Source: CAXPZW01 sp049594615 (GTDB taxonomy: Bacteria; Bacteroidota; Bacteroidia; Flavobacteriales_D; Sanyastnellaceae). Taken from it: a DNA stretch of 34,284 nucleotides. A program made the position numbers and the translations under genes. Numbering within the stretch: the stretch's first letter is position 1; each line of letters starts with the position of its first letter. The DNA lies in assembly GCA_049594615.1 (NCBI GenBank), contig JBMYJR010000031.1:1-34284 (forward strand), written 5' to 3'. Positions 7,875 to 14,742 of the stretch are shown piece after piece. Under the pieces are notes generated by a model. It searched no databases and was not told where the DNA came from. It saw only the letters and a list, made by a program, of their open reading frames with translations.

Positions 7875-9452
7875 ATGACCGTTCCTACTCACCTCCCTGC
7901 ACCGCCACAACAACGCCACGCCACCTCCTACTTGATTGACGGTGAAGTCAAAGCTTGGTCGGGCAAGACAGCCGACGTATTTAGTCCTTTGATCGACCCT
8001 GCTTCTCCAACGGGAGAACGCATCAAACTTGGCACCGTACCAGAGCTTACCGAAAACGAAGCACTTGAGGCTTTGCAAAGCGCGCGGAATGCTTACGATC
8101 ATGGCAGGGGTACTTGGCCCACGGCACCTGCGAGTACGCGTATTGCTGCATTGGAGACCTTCATTGAAAAAATCATACCGCACCGTGATGAAGTGGTGGC
8201 ACTGTTGCAATGGGAAATCTGCAAAAAACGCAGTGACGCCGAAAAGGAATTTGATCGCACAGTCGACTACCTCAAAGACACGATTGAGGAATACAAGGTA
8301 CTCCACCGCGAAGGCAGTCACATCAACCGGGTGGATGGTGTGTTGGCGCAAATTCGTCGCGGACCTCTGGGGGTAGTGCTGTGTTTGGGACCCTACAATT
8401 ACCCACTCAACGAAACATTCTGTGTGTTGCTTCCAGCCATTTTGATGGGCAATACCTGTGTCTTCAAACCGGCCAAGTACGGCGTGTTACTGATCACCCC
8501 TTTGCTCGAAGCCTTTGCCGAAAGCTTCCCTCCAGGTGTGGTCAATGTTGTTTTTGGACGCGGGCGCACACTCGCTGCCCCCATTATGCAATCGGGCCTT
8601 GTCGATGTACTGGCTTTGATCGGCAACAGCAAAAGCAGCAATGCGCTGATTGCGCAACACCCGCGCCCCAATCGCGTGCGCCAGGTGCTGGGATTGGAAG
8701 CCAAAAATCCGGCCGTCATTTTCCCAGATGCCGACCTAGAGGTGGCCGTGCGAGAATGCGTCAAAGGGGCTTGGAGTTTCAATGGCCAGCGATGCACCGC
8801 TTTAAAAATCGTCTACGTGCATCGAGACGTGCGCGCGGCCTTTTTGGAAAAATTCGCCCAAGCCACCGACGCGCTGCGTTGGGGAGCTCCCCAAGACAAC
8901 GCGGACATTACACCCTTGCCGGAAGCAGGCAAGGTGGAGCAGATGAAAGCCTACATTGACCAAGCGCTGGAGGCCGGTGCTAAGGTCATCAATACACGCG
9001 GGGGCAATGTGGATGGCAACATGCTTTTTCCTGCGATTGTGTTTCCCACTTCCCGCAAGACTGCCCTCTTCCACGAAGAACAGTTTGGCCCCGTTTGCCC
9101 AGTTGTGGAGTTTGAAGATTTTGAAGAAGTACTGGCTGACATTGCGTTGAGCCCATACGGACAACAAGCAAGCATCTTCACCACAAATGCTGCACAAGCG
9201 GGAACATGCATCGATCAGTTGGTCAACCAGGTTTGCCGCATCAACTTGAATGCCGCATGTCAACGCGGCCCCGACTCTTTGCCTTTTACCGGAAGAAAAG
9301 ACAGTGCGGTGAGCACACTCAGTGTCAAGGCAGCATTGCGCTCATTCAGCATCCGTACGTTGGTGGCATGCAACACGGGCGAACAACCTCTGTTGGAGGG
9401 TGTGATCGCTGGCGGACATTCATCATTTAGCAACATGCATTATCTGCTGTAG
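7875..9452 (+). CDS. GapN-like NADP-dependent aldehyde dehydrogenase (ALDH11-type)
   Basis: 525 residues, cytosolic. The ALDH fold is complete: catalytic Asn175 in GPYNYPLNE, cofactor-binding Lys198 in FKPAK, nucleophile Cys307 in FNGQRCTALK, EEQFGPVCPV near 400 and QRGPDSLPFTGRK near the end. The last two motifs closely follow non-phosphorylating glyceraldehyde-3-phosphate dehydrogenase (GapN), which oxidises G3P to 3-phosphoglycerate with NADP+. A role in NADPH supply is therefore likely. Oddly, the segment where most ALDHs have ELGGK reads GLEAK (273-277): aligned on the Lys, the usual general-base Glu position is Gly and a Glu sits two residues later. That may be a feature of this subfamily. 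The N-terminus has about 15 extra residues. It appears monocistronic. Confidence 0.85.
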   Translation: MTVPTHLPAPPQQRHATSYLIDGEVKAWSGKTADVFSPLIDPASPTGERIKLGTVPELTENEALEALQSARNAYDHGRGTWPTAPASTRIAALETFIEKIIPHRDEVVALLQWEICKKRSDAEKEFDRTVDYLKDTIEEYKVLHREGSHINRVDGVLAQIRRGPLGVVLCLGPYNYPLNETFCVLLPAILMGNTCVFKPAKYGVLLITPLLEAFAESFPPGVVNVVFGRGRTLAAPIMQSGLVDVLALIGNSKSSNALIAQHPRPNRVRQVLGLEAKNPAVIFPDADLEVAVRECVKGAWSFNGQRCTALKIVYVHRDVRAAFLEKFAQATDALRWGAPQDNADITPLPEAGKVEQMKAYIDQALEAGAKVINTRGGNVDGNMLFPAIVFPTSRKTALFHEEQFGPVCPVVEFEDFEEVLADIALSPYGQQASIFTTNAAQAGTCIDQLVNQVCRINLNAACQRGPDSLPFTGRKDSAVSTLSVKAALRSFSIRTLVACNTGEQPLLEGVIAGGHSSFSNMHYLL

Positions 9453-9641
9453 TCCTCCCGATCAAAAGCGCTAATGGCGTGCGCCAAACGTGTGTGTTTT
9501 CACGTCAAGGCATGCGTCATTGAGTGCATCGACGTGCGGGGCATCTGGCTTCTCCCCTTTTGTCGAAAAACCACATGTGTGCTTGATCCGCGGTAGTTAG
9601 CTTGGGGGTGTTCAGAATATGAAATTCACAACACCAAGCAC

Positions 9642-10151
9642 ATGCGTTATTTAATCCTTTTACTCGCAACAGGGGTTTTGATCGGATGCACCCAACCAGA
9701 ATCATCTGATCACACTCCTCAAACAACCGTCGAAACCAACGACGAGTACTCTCAAAAAATCCAATTGTTGTTCGACAAGTATGTCCAAAATGACTTTGAC
9801 GTCATGGAGTATTATGCAGAAGATGTCGCATGCTACATCAATAACGCGGTCTTTTCAGGACGTGACAATTTGATGGGTGGGTTTAAAATGCACCATGACA
9901 TCATGTATAAAGACATAGCGATAGAAGAAAGCACGATCCAAACGGAATACTGGAGCAATGGAGAAGTCTGGTCGCGAGTATGGTTCACGTGGACAGGCAC
10001 CGGACAAACCACCGGCGACAGCTACTCCAACCGCGGTCACTTTGACTACAAGTGGGAAAACGGACAAATCGTTACCCTAATGGCCTATTACAGCGAAGAG
10101 ATTCAAAACAAAGAAGCTGCTGCACTCCAAGCAGCAGCCGACCAAGAATAA
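9642..10151 (+). CDS. Lipoprotein with NTF2/SnoaL-like domain
   Basis: 169 residues. The N-terminus MRYLILLLATGVLIGC is a lipoprotein signal with Cys16 as the lipid site. The rest fits a SnoaL/NTF2-like cone fold: an opening helix (YSQKIQLLFDKYVQNDFDVM), the strand pair around EDVACYINNAVFSGRD, and long strands (EVWSRVWFTWTGTG, NRGHFDYKWENGQIVTLMAYY). Such domains bind small molecules or act as enzymes, and no specific ligand can be named. The C-terminus is an Ala/Glu-rich helix. A strong terminator follows 22 bases after the stop. Confidence 0.8.
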   Translation: MRYLILLLATGVLIGCTQPESSDHTPQTTVETNDEYSQKIQLLFDKYVQNDFDVMEYYAEDVACYINNAVFSGRDNLMGGFKMHHDIMYKDIAIEESTIQTEYWSNGEVWSRVWFTWTGTGQTTGDSYSNRGHFDYKWENGQIVTLMAYYSEEIQNKEAAALQAAADQE

Positions 10152-10173
10152 CTCCTTGTTGTAGCCTGCTTTG

Positions 10174-10204
10174 AAAAAGCCCAGCCGCAAGGCGGGCTTT
10201 TTTT
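10174..10204 (+). terminator. Rho-independent terminator after the SnoaL-like lipoprotein
   Basis: AAAAAGCCC pairs with GGGCTTTTT, and inside this GCC-GCAA-GGC forms the tip with one bulged A. A run of seven T ends it. This is a textbook intrinsic terminator. Confidence 0.85.
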
Positions 10205-10284
10205 GATCTACCACCAGTATCTGAGGTCGTTACTGTTCCAAACCATAAATCGCATCTTAAATTCACACGCCCAAGCACTGCAAA

Positions 10285-10563
10285 ATGACACCACTCGGCA
10301 TATCCACAGTTGGGACGTACTTGATACTTGGCTTGACCTGGTGGGGGGTATTGTTGTTCATGAAAGTGTTGAACGGTGGAGTGCTCAGAAAAGCCCTTGC
10401 CTGCGTAAGTTATGCGTTGCTTTGGCCGCTCTTTCTTATCGTACGTCTGCGCACGCTGACCGTACTGAAGAAAACGCTCAAACCCTTCCATGTTGCGCGG
10501 TATGTTCTGCTCCATGACATTGAGATGAAGCCAGAGCAAAGCAAAGAATCAAATGCCGTATAA
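10285..10563 (+). CDS. Small inner-membrane protein, two predicted TM helices
   Basis: 92 residues. Two hydrophobic stretches are seen: about 9-27 (VGTYLILGLTWWGVLLFMKV) and 37-53 (ALACVSYALLWPLFLIV). A basic region follows (RLRTLTVLKKTLKP) and then a soluble tail ending KESNAV. The positive-inside rule puts the basic tail in the cytoplasm. I recognise no family. Membrane-type composition and a clean ATG start support a real gene, but its small size leaves doubt. It runs convergent to the next gene, with about 65 bases between stops. Confidence 0.55.
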   Translation: MTPLGISTVGTYLILGLTWWGVLLFMKVLNGGVLRKALACVSYALLWPLFLIVRLRTLTVLKKTLKPFHVARYVLLHDIEMKPEQSKESNAV

Positions 10564-10628
10564 CCCGATCCTGCACCCTGCCACAACCGTTTCAAGAACA
10601 GATCGGAAACCACACGGTGCATTTCCAG

Positions 10629-10961
10629 TTACCGGTGATGAGGCACCATCCCATCGGCATACCAAAGCACACCGTCTTTGATGACCACTGGCTTGGTGAC
10701 GTCAATAATGCAATGGCTAATGATTGAAACAGGGCTTTGTCCTGTTCTTCGATTGAATTGCTCGTGCAATGCAAGGAGTAGAATCCCTTGGCCTTCTCCC
10801 ATCAGTGCTTTGCCCACAAGCAGATTGTAACAATCAACCAAATCTTGGAGAGACTCCCCTTCCAAGGACATGACTCTTGAACGAACCTTTCGGACAAGTT
10901 CAAATGTCGGCGGCATGAAAGTGCCGTAGGACGTTGACTTAACGATTTTAGTTCTCTTCAT
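10629..10961 (-). CDS. Small hypothetical cytoplasmic protein
   Basis: 110 residues, no signal peptide. The N-terminus is basic (MKRTKIVKSTSYGTF). The middle is helical (TFELVRKVRSRVMSLEGESLQDLVDCYNLLV, written here in parts: FELVRKVRSRV and LQDLVDCYNLLV), and beta-like sequence follows (VSIISHCIIDVTKPVVI). It resembles no family I can name. A perfect 8-bp hairpin abuts the start codon (see 10961-10980), which may control translation. It seems monocistronic. Confidence 0.5.
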   Translation of the reverse strand: MKRTKIVKSTSYGTFMPPTFELVRKVRSRVMSLEGESLQDLVDCYNLLVGKALMGEGQGILLLALHEQFNRRTGQSPVSIISHCIIDVTKPVVIKDGVLWYADGMVPHHR

Positions 10962-10980
10962 GTTTTCAGCATTGAAAACA
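10961..10980 (-). promoter_or_regulatory. Hairpin at the start codon with a four-codon mini-ORF
   Basis: TGTTTTCA-GCAT-TGAAAACA is a perfect 8-bp inverted repeat with a 4-base loop. Read on the minus strand, the first base of the downstream gene's ATG is the last base of the stem. The loop itself contains an ATG that opens M-L-K-T-stop and overlaps the gene start as ATGA. This could be a translation-control hairpin or a repressor operator; function is inferred only. Confidence 0.4.
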
Positions 10981-11398
10981 TGCGTGGTCAGAATACCGGT
11001 TTGATTTAGACTAGCGCCTCACATCTTGGTACCACCGTGCCTTGTGCAGGTCGGTTGGCGGGCAATGCCCTTCTGGATGCATGTTTGTTTCCTTTTATAG
11101 AATAGCCATTTTCAATTGTAATCCCAAACCCTTCGTAGAATTTTTGGGTGCTTGCATAAGTGGATGAGGCCTATGATTCGATCAACTATTGGGAAACACC
11201 AAACTGGAAAGTAGCTCCATTTAGTACGCACACGCAGCGGTTATTCAGGCGCCGCTTCCCCGTCTTTGCCATGTGCCATCGGCGCAGAGACTTTTGGGGG
11301 AGCCTTGGTCCTCTGCTGCCCTTCGCAGCGGGCGAATGCCGCCTAGGGCTGATTGGTGCGCTGAGAACGTGTTATCTTCCAAACCGAAACCCACCACC
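10962..11398. other. 437-base gap upstream of acs with possible decayed coding sequence
   Basis: No intact gene. On the minus strand a 23-codon frame at 11011-11082 (MHPEGHC, then KARWYQDVRR, stop) and a partly overlapping frame just upstream (STQKFYEGFGITIENGYSI) both look coding-like. One frameshift would nearly join them, so a decayed gene is possible. On the plus strand, open sequence runs into acs from 11273, but the acs ATG at 11399 is preferred. I saw no clear promoter consensus. Confidence 0.35.
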
Positions 11399-13294
11399 AT
11401 GCAACACCAAATCCAATCGTTCGAAGATTACCAGGTCAAATACAAGCAGAGTGTGGAGGACCCGGAGGGTTTTTGGGGGGAGATTGGACGGTCGTTTGTG
11501 TGGCGCAAGCCATTTGAGCAGGTGTGTACCTGGGAGTTTGAGACGCCGGCGGTGAAGTGGTTTTTAGGCGGGACGCTCAACATCACTGAGAACTGTTTGG
11601 ACCGCCACCTCGATACCCGGGGCGATCAGGTGGCCATCCTGTGGGAGCCGAATGATCCGAACGCAATCGTGGTGCGGTTGACCTACCGCGAGCTGCACAC
11701 GCGGGTGTGCCGATTTGCGAATGCATTGAAGGCGCAGGGGATCAAAAAGGGCGACCGCGTGGTGGTGTACATGCCCATGGTGCCCGAGTTGGCCATTGCG
11801 GTCTTGGCGTGCGCGCGCATTGGTGCGGTGCATTCGGTGGTGTTTGCGGGGTTCAGTGCGGTGGCCATTGCCGACCGGATCAACGACGCGCAAGCGGCCA
11901 TGGTGATTACCGCTGATGGACTCAACCGCGGGGCCAAGCAAGTGCCACTCAAACGGGTCGTGGACGAAGCCTTGGAGAGCTGCGAGTCGGTGCACAGCGT
12001 GATCGTGTACAATTGCTTGAACTGGGCGCCCAACATGCGCCCCGGGCGTGACCATTGGTGGCACGATGCGGTGGCCGGCATGGGTGACGATTGCCCCGCC
12101 GAAGAAATGGCCGCTGAAGACATGCTCTTCATCCTGTACACCTCCGGCTCCACCGGCAAACCCAAGGGCGTGGTGCATACCCACGGCGGGTACATGGTGT
12201 ACACGGCTTACTCCTTCCAAAACGTATTTCAATACCAAGAGGGCGATGTGTACTGGTGCACTGCCGATGTAGGATGGATCACCGGGCACAGCTACATCGT
12301 GTATGGGCCCTTGCTTTCGGGGGCCACCACGATGATGTTTGAAGGCGTGCCCACCTGGCCCGATGCTGGTCGTTTCTGGCAGGTGTGCGACAAGCACGGG
12401 GTCAATCAGTTTTACACCGCGCCGACGGCCATTCGCGCGTTGATGGCCTATGGATTGGATCATGTGCTTTCCTACAGCTTAGACTCACTCAAAGTGCTGG
12501 GCACCGTGGGCGAACCCATCAACGAAGAAGCCTGGCGCTGGTACCACATCCACGTGGGCAAGGAGCGTTGCCCGGTGGTGGACACGTGGTGGCAAACCGA
12601 AACCGGAGGTATCATGATTTCCGGACTGGGCCAGCACAGCCCTCAAAAGCCAGCGCACGCGGGGTATCCGCTGCCGGGCATCCAGCCTGTGCTGCTCAAC
12701 CAAGACGGCCAAGAAATTACCGAGAACGGGGTGGAAGGCTACCTGGCCATCAAGCATCCGTGGCCCAGCATCCTGCGCACGACCTATGGCGATCATGAGC
12801 GGTGCCGCCACACGTACTTTTCGCACTTCAAACACCACTACTTTACCGGGGACGGCGCCAAACGCGACCAAAACGGCATGTACCGCATCATCGGCCGGGT
12901 GGACGACGTGATCAACGTCAGCGGCCACCGCTTTGGCACCGCCGAAATCGAAAACGCCATCAACGCCAACGGCACGGTGGTAGAATCGGCAGTGGTGGGC
13001 TATCCGCACGACATCAAGGGCCAAGGCATATACGCCTACGTGGTGTGCGAGCAGGCCCCTGCGGATGACGAAGTGGCCCGTGCTGAGATTGTGGAAACCG
13101 TAGTGGCCCAAATCGGGAAGATTGCTAAGCCGGAGAAAATCCAGTTCGTGACCGGTCTGCCCAAGACCCGCTCGGGCAAAATCATGCGCCGTATCCTGCG
13201 CAAAGTGGCCGAAGGCGAGCCCGACAAACTCGGGGACACCTCTACCCTGCTTGACCCGGCGGTGGTAGAAGACATTGTGGCCGGAGCGCTTTAG
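11399..13294 (+). CDS. acs: Acetyl-CoA synthetase, AMP-forming
   Basis: 631 residues from the ATG at 11399; open sequence upstream to 11273 would add a 42-residue Arg/Pro-rich leader unlike the family. It activates acetate with ATP and CoA through acetyl-AMP in the cytosol. Diagnostic motifs are present: the P-loop YTSGSTGKPKGVVHTHGGY, the acetate-pocket region DVGWITGHSYIVYGPL, the core motif WWQTETGG, GRVDDVINVSGHRFG at the hinge, and the C-terminal PKTRSGKIMRRILR with Lys594. That Lys is the residue acetylated in known Acs to switch off the enzyme. The length is close to the usual 640-650. The gene appears to stand alone; a T9SS-tail relic follows 3 bases after the stop. Confidence 0.96.
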   Translation: MQHQIQSFEDYQVKYKQSVEDPEGFWGEIGRSFVWRKPFEQVCTWEFETPAVKWFLGGTLNITENCLDRHLDTRGDQVAILWEPNDPNAIVVRLTYRELHTRVCRFANALKAQGIKKGDRVVVYMPMVPELAIAVLACARIGAVHSVVFAGFSAVAIADRINDAQAAMVITADGLNRGAKQVPLKRVVDEALESCESVHSVIVYNCLNWAPNMRPGRDHWWHDAVAGMGDDCPAEEMAAEDMLFILYTSGSTGKPKGVVHTHGGYMVYTAYSFQNVFQYQEGDVYWCTADVGWITGHSYIVYGPLLSGATTMMFEGVPTWPDAGRFWQVCDKHGVNQFYTAPTAIRALMAYGLDHVLSYSLDSLKVLGTVGEPINEEAWRWYHIHVGKERCPVVDTWWQTETGGIMISGLGQHSPQKPAHAGYPLPGIQPVLLNQDGQEITENGVEGYLAIKHPWPSILRTTYGDHERCRHTYFSHFKHHYFTGDGAKRDQNGMYRIIGRVDDVINVSGHRFGTAEIENAINANGTVVESAVVGYPHDIKGQGIYAYVVCEQAPADDEVARAEIVETVVAQIGKIAKPEKIQFVTGLPKTRSGKIMRRILRKVAEGEPDKLGDTSTLLDPAVVEDIVAGAL

Positions 13295-13296
13295 TC

Positions 13297-13446
13297 CGCA
13301 TCCGTCTCGAAATCAAACGCATCACAGTAGCTGGCGCATTGCTGCGAGAAACCCGCGGCCGCCAGCGCATTAACATCACAGCGCTCCGCGCCGGCGTTTA
13401 CACGGCGGTGGTAGATGGATCGGCCTACAGCGTGATCAAATTATAA
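13297..13446 (+). pseudogene. Relic of a T9SS C-terminal sorting domain
   Basis: Just after the acs stop, a frame with no start codon of its own reads RIRLEIKRITVAGALLRETR, then RINITALRAGVYTAVVDG and SAYSVIKL-stop. The stretch INITALRAGVYTAVV, followed by a short turn and a closing basic or hydrophobic strand, is the end of a T9SS type A sorting domain. No signal peptide or passenger precedes it, so it is the orphaned 3' end of a lost exoprotein gene. Confidence 0.6.
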
Positions 13447-13456
13447 GCCTCAAACC

Positions 13457-13487
13457 AACAAAGCACCCCTTCCGAAGTGCTTTGTTT
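13457..13487. terminator. Hairpin terminator behind the T9SS relic
   Basis: CAAAGCAC and GTGCTTTG form a perfect 8-bp stem (extendable to AACAAAGCAC/GTGCTTTGTT) around CCCTTCCGAA and end in TTT. It lies between the acs/relic unit and the converging heptad-repeat gene, so it may serve both directions. Confidence 0.7.
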
Positions 13488-13521
13488 GCGCTCAAATGAG
13501 CAGTAGAATCATCCAGGGCGA

Positions 13522-14241
13522 CTAGCGTTTGACGCGTTCGCCGGCTTCGCGGCGGTCTTCTTGACGTTCGCGTCGGTCTTCTCGGGACTCGCGTTTGTCT
13601 TCCGCGATTTCAGCGCGGGTGGCGGCCAGATCGGCCTCCATGGTAACGGCAAATTCCTGGACCAGTGCTTTTTGCGTCAGCGCTTTTTGTTTGCCCGGTG
13701 CTTTCACATCAAATTTCTCTGCTCGGATGGCTGCGAGGATTTCTTTCTGGCGGGCAGTTCGAGCACGTTGCGCGGTGAGGTCACGGCGATCGTCCTGGGT
13801 GTCGCGGCGGTCATCGGCACGGTCGCGGCGGTCATCGCGCACGTCGCGGGCATCTTTTGCGTCGCCGCCTGGAGTGGCACGTTCGGCACGGCTGCGTTGA
13901 AGTTCGCGTCCTGAGGCTTTCGCTTCTGCTTTGCTCTGGCTCACTTCGCGTCGGTCCTGTCCAATCTTGCGTTCGCTTTGGGCGATCTCACGCTCCATGT
14001 CGGCCAGGAGTTGGGTTCTCAGTGCGGCAGCCGCAGCTTTGTCCTTGGCGGTAAACGCGGCTTCAAGTTCGATGAGTTTGGCTCGGAAATCAGCCAATTC
14101 CTGGGTGTCGCGCTCGAGTTGGGAAGCGTTGGTGGCCCGTGCCTTGGTGTTTTGGCGGGCTTCTTTGGCGTTGCGTCCGGCTTGGGCAAACAAGGTGCCG
14201 GTGCTCAGCAGCGCAGCGAGGAGGATTACGAAAGTCTTCAT
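13522..14241 (-). CDS. Exported Arg/Asp-rich heptad-repeat coiled-coil protein
   Basis: 239 residues. Signal peptide 1-20 (MKTFVILLAALLSTGTLFAQ). The mature part is almost wholly helical and highly charged. A coiled coil at about 40-125 (LERDTQELADFRAKLIELEA) leads to three tandem heptads at 136-156 (DDRRDRA, DDRRDTQ, DDRRDLT). After a neutral linker with KAPGKQKALTQKAL, a second set of three heptads follows at 214-234 (EDKRESR, EDRRERQ, EDRREAG). Cys is absent. I know no named family. The layout suggests a periplasmic stress or scaffold protein, or one that binds anions or cell-wall polymer; this is inference. No partner gene is nearby. Confidence 0.7.
   Translation of the reverse strand: MKTFVILLAALLSTGTLFAQAGRNAKEARQNTKARATNASQLERDTQELADFRAKLIELEAAFTAKDKAAAAALRTQLLADMEREIAQSERKIGQDRREVSQSKAEAKASGRELQRSRAERATPGGDAKDARDVRDDRRDRADDRRDTQDDRRDLTAQRARTARQKEILAAIRAEKFDVKAPGKQKALTQKALVQEFAVTMEADLAATRAEIAEDKRESREDRRERQEDRREAGERVKR
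13774..13836 (-). repeat. Three tandem 21-base repeats encoding DDRRD heptads
   Basis: Three consecutive 21-base units each encode D-D-R-R-D plus two variable residues. On the plus strand they appear as GTCGCGGCGGTCATC and close variants. Such a tract can expand or contract by slippage in whole heptads without breaking the frame. Confidence 0.7.
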
Positions 14242-14742
14242 AGGTTGCAGTTTCAGGGATAATGAACTGCCTGTTGGACCAAAGTGGAGGCCAGAGGTTT
14301 AATCTCCGCCCAACATATGCCTCTGCGGATGCCATTTTCTTCAATAATCCTGCTACGTACCCACTGCATGTTGCCCATCACAATGGCGGTTGTAATGACC
14401 TTGTAGTACAGCCACTGCAGCGCGGCCAAATTCACCATCCCTTTGACCGCTTGGGTTTGCGAGGGCAGGTCATCACACCCACTTGTAAGCATAGTGGAGA
14501 AAGATATAGTTGCCATTGATCGAAGCATCCGGAATACACATGCCCAGAATCCCACCCAAACCGTGTGCTAGGATCCCCTCTGAAAAGCCTGTTTTCGCCT
14601 AACTGGCCTCGCCCAGACACCTTAGTGTCCAATCCACACCCACTTTTGTGTACATTGCACACTAACCAAAGAATTCCTACGCATGCCGTGTACCGGTGTG
14701 CGCTTTGGACTCGTTGGTTAGCTCAACCAAAATCGACAGCTT
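14242..14742. other. 501-base gap upstream of the SusC gene
   Basis: No gene I can name. A minus-strand frame at 14253-14555 (100 codons, with LAALQWLYYKVITTAIVMG in the middle) and an overlapping plus-strand frame (14262-14519) exclude each other, and neither resembles a known family. The minus one looks slightly more protein-like and may be a relic. The last 100 bases should hold the promoter of the polysaccharide locus. I saw a small perfect inverted repeat there (GACAC-CTTA-GTGTC) but no regulator gene and no clear sigma-type consensus. Confidence 0.35.

Noticed and set aside
11273..11398. N-terminal extension of acetyl-CoA synthetase
   Set aside because: The added 42 residues are Arg/Pro/Trp-rich and not found in the family; the ATG at 11399 starts a normal Acs N-terminus.
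14253..14555. 100-codon minus-strand frame upstream of SusC
   Set aside because: It is partly protein-like, but an overlapping plus-strand frame of similar length exists, no family is recognised and no signal peptide is seen. Kept only as a gap note.
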